Origin: Actinomycetales bacterium | Lineage (GTDB): Bacteria; Actinomycetota; Actinomycetes; Actinomycetales; Actinomycetaceae | Direction: 5' to 3' | Length of the DNA stretch: 5,807 bases | Assembly: GCA_022838965.1 (NCBI GenBank) | Contig: JALHDK010000133.1 | Location: 1 to 5,807, forward strand | Shown here: positions 1-5,807 of the stretch, piece by piece | Position numbering within the stretch: the stretch's first letter is position 1 | Layout of the letters: every line of letters begins with the position of its first letter | The notes under the pieces: model-generated | What the model saw: the letters and a program-made list of their open reading frames with translations, nothing else | Database searches by the model: none | What the model was told of the DNA's origin: nothing | Translations under genes and position numbers: made by a program

Positions 1-69
1 GACATACCATTCGATGAGCTTGCCCTCGTCCATGTCCGCGCCGAGCGACGGCATGAGGAAATCACGCAC
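1..69 (-). CDS. pdhC: 2-oxoacid dehydrogenase E2 component (dihydrolipoamide acyltransferase), N-terminal lipoyl domain, partial
   Basis: Only the first 23 codons are in the window; the gene runs off the left edge. The visible peptide contains [18 protein letters not shown], which is the opening strand of a biotinyl/lipoyl domain (family pattern MPxLGxxMxEGxIxxW). The lipoylated lysine, the E1/E3-binding domain and the catalytic domain all lie outside. In the family, E2 takes the acyl group from E1 on its lipoyl arm and passes it to CoA. I chose the GTG at 69-67 because a GGAGG sits six bases before it. This start overlaps the pdhB stop, implying translational coupling; an in-frame ATG at 54-52 is the alternative. 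Position directly after E1 alpha and E1 beta supports E2 of the same complex. The symbol follows the neighbours and is inferred, since acetoin and branched-chain E2 proteins begin the same way. Confidence 0.85.
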   Translation of the reverse strand, partial: MRDFLMPSLGADMDEGKLIEWYV

Positions 70-1033
70 CGAGCACCTCCCGCACCGCCCCGACCACGCG
101 GGGGACCTGGGGAAGAGCCGCGTCCTCGAGGTGTTTCGCGTACGGGATGGGGACCTCGGCGGTGCACACGCGGATCGGGGGTGCGTCGAGGTCGTACAGG
201 CACTCCTCGGCGATGCGCGCCACCACCTCGGCCGCCAGGCTCCCGGTCTTCCAGCCCTCGTCCACCACCACCACCCGATGGGAACGGCGCACCGACGCCA
301 GGATGGTGTCCCAGTCGAGCGGGCGCAGTACCCGCAGATCCACCACCTCGACGTCGATGCCCTCGGCCGCCAGCTCGTCGGCCGCCTGCACCACCTTCGG
401 GAGGCATCCACCGTGCGTGATGACGCTCGCCTGCGTACCGGGTCGCCGGATCGCCGCTCGCTCGATGTCGCACCGCCAGTCCGGGGGCAGCTCGTCCTCG
501 AGGTTGTACAGCAGCGCGTTCTCGACAATGATCACGGGGTCCGGATCCGCGAGCGCGGGTGCGAGCATGCCGCGGGCGTCGGTCACCGTGGCGGGTGCGA
601 GGACCCGCAGCCCCGGGACGTGGGCGAACCAGTTCTCGAGGCTGTGCGAATGCTGGGCGGCGAGCTGGCGCCCGGCGCCGGTGGCCATCCGGATCACGAT
701 CGGCACCGAGAACTGGCCGCCCGACATGTGCCGCAGCAGCGCTGCCATGTTCACGATCTGGTCGAGAGCCAGGAGTGCGAAGTTCACGGTCATGACCTCG
801 ACGATCGGGCGAAGGCCTCCCACCGCCGCGCCGATTCCGAGGCCCACGAACCCCAGTTCGGACAACGGGGTGTCCCGGATGCGCTCCGGGCCGAACTCGT
901 CGTAGAAGCCCTTCGAAACCGCATAGGTCCCGCCGTACCGGCCCACGTCCTCCCCCATGAGGAAGACGCGCGGATCCGCGGTGAGCGCCTCGTGCATGGC
1001 CTGCCTCATGGCCTCCCGGTAGCTGATCCTCAT
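62..1033 (-). CDS. pdhB: Pyruvate dehydrogenase E1 component, beta subunit
   Basis: This 323-residue protein has the usual length of a separate E1 beta subunit of the alpha2beta2 2-oxoacid dehydrogenases. With E1 alpha it performs thiamine-diphosphate-dependent decarboxylation and acylates the lipoyl arm of E2. Seen in order: [11 protein letters not shown] at 27-37; DTPLSE at 54-59, whose Glu59 fits the glutamate that activates the cofactor; [16 protein letters not shown] at 121-136, with His128 at the conserved active-site position; then a transketolase C-terminal domain ending in [14 protein letters not shown]. The frame is open further upstream, but that extension is only the shadow of pdhA. 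The true start is the ATG at 1033-1031, which overlaps the pdhA stop as ATGA and has GGAGGGAG seven bases before it. Pyruvate is favoured over acetoin because AcoB proteins, as I recall them, carry an extra segment after GEDV that is absent here. Specificity is inferred. Confidence 0.93.
   Translation of the reverse strand: MRISYREAMRQAMHEALTADPRVFLMGEDVGRYGGTYAVSKGFYDEFGPERIRDTPLSELGFVGLGIGAAVGGLRPIVEVMTVNFALLALDQIVNMAALLRHMSGGQFSVPIVIRMATGAGRQLAAQHSHSLENWFAHVPGLRVLAPATVTDARGMLAPALADPDPVIIVENALLYNLEDELPPDWRCDIERAAIRRPGTQASVITHGGCLPKVVQAADELAAEGIDVEVVDLRVLRPLDWDTILASVRRSHRVVVVDEGWKTGSLAAEVVARIAEECLYDLDAPPIRVCTAEVPIPYAKHLEDAALPQVPRVVGAVREVLGA
76..80 (-). promoter_or_regulatory. Ribosome binding site for the E2 gene
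   Basis: On the minus strand this reads GGAGG, with six bases (TGCTCG) between it and the GTG at 69-67. It lies inside the last codons of pdhB. It favours the GTG start over the ATG 15 bases downstream, which would be 21 bases from this site. Confidence 0.6.
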
Positions 1034-2010
1034 CGCCGTGCTCCCTCCGGGGTCGTGACGTCGAGCAGCAGGTCCTCCACCGGCTCCCACTCCGCCGCCT
1101 CGGCGAAGGCGACGGCGGCCTCCACCTCCTCCACGGCGCGCGCATCGAGGGCGGCGAAAGTGGCGTCGTCGAGCACGCCAGCCTCGCGCAGGCGCGCCGC
1201 GTGCAGCGTGATCGGGTCGCGTCGCTTCCAGGCCTCCACCTCCGCCCGATCGCGGTACAACTCGGGATCGAACATCGAGTGGGCGCGGAAGCGATAGGTG
1301 CGCAACTCCAGGAAGGAGGGCCCGCCGCCCGCGCGCACCTCCCCGGCCGCGGCCCGCGTGGCCTCGTGCACGGCCAGCACGTCCATGCCGTCCACGGCGG
1401 TGGCCGGCATCGCGTAGCTGCGGGCCTTCCGGCTGAGGTCGGTCTCGGCCTGGGCCCGTGCGAGCGCCGTCCCCATGCCGTAGAGGTTGTTCTCGCACAC
1501 GAAGAGCACCGGCAGCCGCCACAGTGCGGCGAGGTTCATCGCCTCGTGGAAGGCGCCCTCGGCCACGGCGCCGTCGCCGAAGAAGCACGCGGTGACGTGG
1601 GGCAGGCCCCGCATCCGGTCCGCGAGCGCCAGGCCGGCGGCGAACGGCAGCCCGCTTGCCACGATCGCCGTGCCGCCGTAGAAGCGGGTGGCGGCGTCAT
1701 AGAGGTGCATCGACCCTCCGCGGCCGCGGGAGCAGCCGGCGGCCTTGCCGTACATCTCCGCCATGATGGCGTTCATGGACACGCCACGGATGAGGGCGTG
1801 CCCGTGCTCGCGGTAGGTGGCGACGATCCGGTCGTCGCCGGCCAGGGCGTGCAGCGCTCCCACCGCGCAGGCCTCCTCGCCGATGTAGAGGTGGAGGAAG
1901 CCCCGGATCTTCGTGGCCCCGTACAGCTCGGCGCACTTCTCCTCCAGGCGGCAGATCCGCAGCATGTCGTGCAGGAAGGTGAGCTGGGTGTCACGGTCGG
2001 GTCCAGGCAT
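1030..2010 (-). CDS. pdhA: Pyruvate dehydrogenase E1 component, alpha subunit
   Basis: This 326-residue protein is the thiamine-diphosphate-binding E1 subunit, with the length expected of bacterial alpha chains. Seen in order: [12 protein letters not shown] at 36-47; a segment around [11 protein letters not shown] (66-76); [10 protein letters not shown] (96-105); FYGGTAIV (110-117); the cofactor and Mg-binding motif from GDG at 145-147 to NN at 174-175; and the mobile loop [12 protein letters not shown] at 239-250 that contacts the cofactor in this family. The ATG at 2010-2008 lies two bases after the acsA stop and is preceded by GGGAGG at a six-base spacing, so it belongs to the acsA operon. 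Its stop overlaps the pdhB ATG by two bases. Acetoin and branched-chain E1 alpha proteins share these motifs, so substrate rests on the beta subunit and context. Pyruvate is the most likely substrate. Confidence 0.93.
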   Translation of the reverse strand: MPGPDRDTQLTFLHDMLRICRLEEKCAELYGATKIRGFLHLYIGEEACAVGALHALAGDDRIVATYREHGHALIRGVSMNAIMAEMYGKAAGCSRGRGGSMHLYDAATRFYGGTAIVASGLPFAAGLALADRMRGLPHVTACFFGDGAVAEGAFHEAMNLAALWRLPVLFVCENNLYGMGTALARAQAETDLSRKARSYAMPATAVDGMDVLAVHEATRAAAGEVRAGGGPSFLELRTYRFRAHSMFDPELYRDRAEVEAWKRRDPITLHAARLREAGVLDDATFAALDARAVEEVEAAVAFAEAAEWEPVEDLLLDVTTPEGARR

Positions 2011-2012
2011 GA

Positions 2013-3804
<1,792 letters not shown>

Positions 3805-3813
3805 ACCAGCCAG

Positions 3814-3829
3814 AGTGACCGACCTCACA
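3814..3829. promoter_or_regulatory. Candidate CRP/FNR-family operator
   Basis: The plus strand reads AGTGACCGACCTCACA. It matches nine of the ten fixed positions of the CRP consensus TGTGAnnnnnnTCACA; only the first base differs. It is 10-25 bases upstream of the acsA ATG and about 104 bases upstream of the plus-strand gene. Close to the acsA start it would overlap a leaderless core promoter and probably repress. For the plus-strand unit it would sit at about -85 from the inferred start site, an upstream activator-like position. CRP control of acs genes is known in enterobacteria and mycobacteria. Binding here is inferred from sequence alone. Confidence 0.55.
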
Positions 3830-3839
3830 GCGCTCGCAA

Positions 3840-3853
3840 GGGTCCTTGGTCCC
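3840..3853. promoter_or_regulatory. Imperfect 14-bp dyad in the divergent control region
   Basis: The sequence GGGTCCTTGGTCCC pairs at five of seven dyad positions and also contains a direct GGTCC repeat. It lies midway between the two divergent genes and is followed by the 8-bp palindrome CCGATCGG (3852-3859). It could be a second regulator site, but short dyads are common in GC-rich DNA. Confidence 0.2.
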
Positions 3854-3894
3854 GATCGGCTCGGCGCCCCAGCGCACCCCCCATTCCCGACCCC

Positions 3895-3900
3895 TAGGCT
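3895..3900 (+). promoter_or_regulatory. Candidate -10 element for the ABM protein/alcohol dehydrogenase pair
   Basis: TAGGCT fits the actinobacterial TAnnnT -10 pattern and lies 38 bases before the ATG of the first plus-strand gene. It would give a leader of roughly 25-27 bases that contains the ribosome site. No convincing -35 hexamer is seen at 16-18 bp spacing (3872-3877 is GCGCAC). An activator-dependent promoter would fit the upstream CRP-like palindrome. Confidence 0.4.
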
Positions 3901-3920
3901 GGATGCCACAACAGCGAGAA

Positions 3921-3926
3921 AGGGGG
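3921..3926 (+). promoter_or_regulatory. Ribosome binding site for the ABM-domain gene
   Basis: AGGGGG with a six-base spacer (AAACCC) before the ATG at 3933-3935. It selects this start over the upstream open frame that begins near 3846, whose translation is not protein-like. Confidence 0.6.
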
Positions 3927-3932
3927 AAACCC

Positions 3933-4244
3933 ATGGTCGTGGTCACCGGTGTGCACGTGGTGGTGAAGCCCGAGTTCGTCGAGGCCTTCGCCGAGGCGAC
4001 GCTCGAGAACCACCGGAACTCCGTCCAGGAACCCGGCAACCTGCGGTTCGACGTCCTCCGCTCGGCCGCGGACCCGACCCGCTTCCTGCTGTACGAGGTG
4101 TACGAGTCCCAGGCCGCGGCGGACGCGCACAAGCTGACCGCCCACTACCTCCGCTGGCGGGAGACGGTCGCGGAGATGATGGCGGAGCCGCGCGTGGGTG
4201 TGCCCTACACCGTCCTCGCACCCCTGGACCCTGCCGACTGGTAG
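3933..4244 (+). CDS. LsrG-like antibiotic biosynthesis monooxygenase (ABM) domain protein
   Basis: This 103-residue protein is a single ferredoxin-like alpha/beta ABM domain, the size of E. coli LsrG or YgiN, which act as dimers in the cytoplasm. It opens with VTGVHVVVKPEFVEAFAEA. The diagnostic stretch follows: NHRNSVQEPGNLRFDVL at 26-42, then RFLLYEVYES at 50-59 and AHKLTAHYLRW at 65-75. The SVQExGNLRFDVL and HKxTxHY blocks are those of LsrG, the isomerase of phosphorylated autoinducer-2. No other lsr gene is visible, so the same reaction should not be assumed; other members oxidise quinols or have unknown activity. It is seven bases ahead of the alcohol dehydrogenase gene on the same strand, so both are probably co-transcribed and act on related carbonyl compounds. 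Family call is firm, substrate unknown. Confidence 0.85.
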   Translation: MVVVTGVHVVVKPEFVEAFAEATLENHRNSVQEPGNLRFDVLRSAADPTRFLLYEVYESQAAADAHKLTAHYLRWRETVAEMMAEPRVGVPYTVLAPLDPADW

Positions 4245-4251
4245 GCGCGTC

Positions 4252-5391
4252 ATGGACAGCTTCACCTTCGCCGCCCCGGGCCAGATCGTCTTCGGAGCCG
4301 GGCGGAGCGCCGAACTCGGCGCCATCGTCCGCTCCCTCGGGTCGCGGCCGTTCGTCCTCACCGGTTCGCGGCCGGACCGCCACGCCACCCTCCTCGCGGA
4401 CCTCGACGCTCCGGCCCCCTGGCCGACGGCGCACGAGCCCACCATGCAGACCGTCCGCGACGCCGTCGCCGCCGCGCGGGACCACGGCGCGGACGTCGTC
4501 GTCGGGATCGGCGGCGGATCGGTTCTGGACGCCGCCAAGGCGGTGGCGGCGCTGCTGGTGAGTGGCGGTGACCCGCTCGACCACGTCGAGGTGATCGGTC
4601 GCGGTGAGCCGCTGCCCGACGTCGTCGCGCCCTGCGTCGCCGTCCCGACGACGGCGGGCACGGGTTCCGAGATGACCACCAACTCGGTGCTCGCCTCGCC
4701 GGAGCAGGCGGTGAAGGTGAGCATGCGCGGGCGGACACTGCTGCCGCGGGTGGCGCTCGTCGACCCCCTGCTGACGATCGACTGCCCGCGGACGGTGACC
4801 GCCCACAGCGGGCTGGACGCCCTCACGCAATGCCTGGAGGCCTATGTCACTCCCTTCGCATCCCCCCTCACGGACGGCTTCTGCCGTGAGGGCCTGCGGC
4901 GTGCCGGGACCAGTCTGCGGGCGGCGTGGTGGGATGGCGGCAACGTCGGGGCGCGCACGGACATGGCGCTGTGCGCCGCCCTCTCCGGGCTCGCACTGGC
5001 GAACGCCAAGCTCGGGGCGGTGCACGGTTTCGCCGGTCCGCTGGGCGGGATGATCGACGCACCCCACGGCGCGATCTGCGCGGCCCTCCTGCCCGCCACC
5101 ACCCGAGTCACCGTGCGGGCGCTGGTGGAGCGGGATCCGGGTAACCGCGCGCTCGTCCGGTTCGAGGAGGCCGGCGAGCTGCTGACCGGCGTGTTCGGCA
5201 TCCACCCGCTCCTCGGCTGGCTCGAAGACATCACCGCCGAGTTCGGTATCCCCGGTCTGCGGGACCTGGGCCTCCGCGAGGAGCGGATCGGGGAGGCGTG
5301 TGCCAAGGCGCGCACCGCGTCGAGCATGAAGGGCAATCCGATCGCACTCACCGACGACGAGTTGCGGGAGATCCTTCGCGCGGCGATGTGA
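4252..5391 (+). CDS. Iron-type (group III) alcohol dehydrogenase
   Basis: This 379-residue protein has the full length of group III alcohol dehydrogenases, a family that includes FucO-type lactaldehyde reductases and maleylacetate reductases. It should interconvert an alcohol and an aldehyde or ketone with NAD(P)H. Seen: an N-terminal dinucleotide-binding half with GIGGGSVLDAAKAVAAL at 85-101 and PTTAGTGSEMTTNSVL at 132-147, then a helical metal-binding half with SGLDALTQCLEAYV at 186-199, GAVHGFAGPLG at 255-265 and APHGAIC at 270-276. By alignment from memory the metal ligands are Asp189, Gln193, His258 and His272; position 193 is His in FucO-type enzymes. The ATG follows the ABM gene stop by seven bases, with only a weak GGTAGG before it, so coupling is likely. 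The conserved ending SSMKGNPIALTDDELREIL shows it is complete. Substrate is not deducible. Confidence 0.93.
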   Translation: MDSFTFAAPGQIVFGAGRSAELGAIVRSLGSRPFVLTGSRPDRHATLLADLDAPAPWPTAHEPTMQTVRDAVAAARDHGADVVVGIGGGSVLDAAKAVAALLVSGGDPLDHVEVIGRGEPLPDVVAPCVAVPTTAGTGSEMTTNSVLASPEQAVKVSMRGRTLLPRVALVDPLLTIDCPRTVTAHSGLDALTQCLEAYVTPFASPLTDGFCREGLRRAGTSLRAAWWDGGNVGARTDMALCAALSGLALANAKLGAVHGFAGPLGGMIDAPHGAICAALLPATTRVTVRALVERDPGNRALVRFEEAGELLTGVFGIHPLLGWLEDITAEFGIPGLRDLGLREERIGEACAKARTASSMKGNPIALTDDELREILRAAM

Positions 5392-5394
5392 CTC

Positions 5395-5417
5395 CCTCCA
5401 CCACCAGGCGGTGGAGG
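5395..5417. terminator. Hairpin between convergent genes, candidate bidirectional terminator
   Basis: CCTCCACC (5395-5402) pairs perfectly with GGTGGAGG (5410-5417) around a seven-base loop. It starts four bases after the alcohol dehydrogenase stop and lies 36 bases from the stop of the opposing gene. No T tract follows on either strand, so it is not a classical intrinsic terminator, but T-poor hairpins are common transcript ends in high-GC actinobacteria. Confidence 0.5.
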
Positions 5418-5453
5418 CGCGAGAGGGGCGTGCCGTTCATCTCGGCGCCCCGC

Positions 5454-5807
5454 TCACCGACACGAGAGCAGACCCATCGCCTGGGACGCGAGCCGATGCA
5501 GCTGATCGGCGAGCGCAACCGGGATGCCCTTGCCCTCCTGCGCCTGTACCAGGTTCACGAACGCGCCGAGTGAGCCGCAGGCACTGACGGCACCGTCCGT
5601 GCGGCTCAGCGCGGCGCTGGCCTGATCGAGCTTGGCGGACAGGGCCTGTCCCAGCCCCGGGGAGATGGTGCCATCCGCCTCGGCCGTGGCCACTATGCGG
5701 TCGAGGCGCGCAAGGAGAGCCGGCGGCGTCGGCGGCGCGATGGATGGTGAGGGTGAGGGCGGAGGCGGTGCCACGGTCGGAGGCGGTGCCGGGGCGGGGG
5801 AGGCGGG
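5454..5807 (-). CDS. Proline-rich protein with FIMAH-like C-terminal domain, partial
   Basis: The last 117 codons of a minus-strand gene are visible; the frame stays open to the right edge, so the start is outside. An in-frame GTG at 5774 is not a credible start because the proline-rich coding continues through it. Residues 1-29 of the fragment are a low-complexity linker of Pro, Ala, Ser and Thr. Residues from ALLARLD onward form a compact helical domain of about 85 residues. Its core SLGAFVNLVQAQEGKGI (78-94) matches my recollection of the FIMAH domain (pattern LxAFxNxVxAQxGKxI), a C-terminal module of secreted multidomain proteins in Gram-positive bacteria and actinobacteria. Two cysteines, at 77 and 116, could form a disulfide, which fits export. 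The N-terminal function is unknown. It is convergent with the alcohol dehydrogenase gene and probably unrelated to it. Confidence 0.72.
   Translation of the reverse strand, partial: PASPAPAPPPTVAPPPPSPSPSIAPPTPPALLARLDRIVATAEADGTISPGLGQALSAKLDQASAALSRTDGAVSACGSLGAFVNLVQAQEGKGIPVALADQLHRLASQAMGLLSCR
5760..5790. repeat. 13-bp direct repeat in the proline-rich linker
   Basis: CGGAGGCGGTGCC occurs at 5760-5772 and again at 5778-5790, an offset of 18 bp, or six codons. It encodes an Ala-Pro-Pro-Pro unit of the linker on the minus strand. In-frame repetition of this kind is typical of low-complexity linkers that grow or shrink by slippage. Confidence 0.6.

Noticed and set aside
14..1297. Long plus-strand open frame of 427 codons opposite pdhB and the end of pdhA
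   Set aside because: Its translation is rich in His, Arg, Gly and Asp with no recognisable domain. It is the complement of strongly conserved E1 coding sequence; such shadows are expected in GC-rich DNA.
1034..1588. Upstream extension of pdhB to a 508-residue protein
   Set aside because: The extra 185 residues are a shifted-frame reading of pdhA, very Arg/Gly-rich. The ATGA overlap and ribosome site fix the start at 1033.
3943..5205. Minus-strand open frame of 420 codons opposite the ABM and alcohol dehydrogenase genes
   Set aside because: It spans two clear plus-strand genes, has no family match I can recognise, and has the Arg/Gly/Pro-rich composition of an antisense shadow.
5298..5573. 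Plus-strand open frame of 91 codons spanning the end of the alcohol dehydrogenase gene and the convergent gap
   Set aside because: It starts inside the dehydrogenase gene, has no ribosome site or recognisable domain, and overlaps the FIMAH-like coding region.
5749..5807. G-rich plus-strand stretch as a functional G-quadruplex
   Set aside because: The G runs are the complement of proline codons in the linker; four well-spaced runs of three or more G are not clean, so codon content explains it.

Overview
This is a GC-rich chromosomal window carrying central-carbon metabolism genes. Very high GC, GTG starts, a TAnnnT-type -10 box, tightly overlapping operon genes and a CRP-like palindrome suggest Actinomycetota, possibly a deep-branching lineage. 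That taxonomic call is an inference; there is no rRNA or other phylogenetic marker in the window.

Layout. Positions 1-3804 are one minus-strand operon, read from right to left. It runs acsA (AMP-forming acetyl-CoA synthetase, 3804-2013), pdhA (E1 alpha, 2010-1030), pdhB (E1 beta, 1033-62) and the first 23 codons of an E2 lipoyl-domain acyltransferase (69-1, leaving the window). The four genes are separated by 2 bp or less, or overlap, and each downstream gene has a good Shine-Dalgarno sequence. Positions 3805-3932 are a divergent control region with a near-perfect CRP/FNR-type palindrome and a plausible -10 box. Positions 3933-5391 are a plus-strand pair: a small LsrG-like ABM-fold protein and an iron-type alcohol dehydrogenase. 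Positions 5392-5453 hold a perfect hairpin between convergent genes. Positions 5454-5807 are the C-terminus of a minus-strand protein with a proline-rich linker and a FIMAH-like C-terminal domain; its N-terminus lies beyond the right edge.

How the genes fit together. acsA makes acetyl-CoA from acetate and the E1/E2 complex makes it oxidatively from a 2-oxoacid, most likely pyruvate, so the left operon is an acetyl-CoA supply module. The divergent pair looks like a small carbonyl-handling unit: an LsrG-like isomerase or oxygenase fold plus an NAD(P)H-dependent alcohol/aldehyde oxidoreductase. Its substrate cannot be read from the sequence. Shared upstream DNA makes co-regulation plausible.

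Main points for a second look are: a one-base frameshift in acsA inside a C6 run, exactly at the ATP-binding loop; the CRP-like operator; a Gln at a normally His metal-ligand position in the alcohol dehydrogenase; and the unusual pairing of an LsrG-like protein with this dehydrogenase opposite an acetyl-CoA operon. I see no mobile element, CRISPR array or RNA gene.
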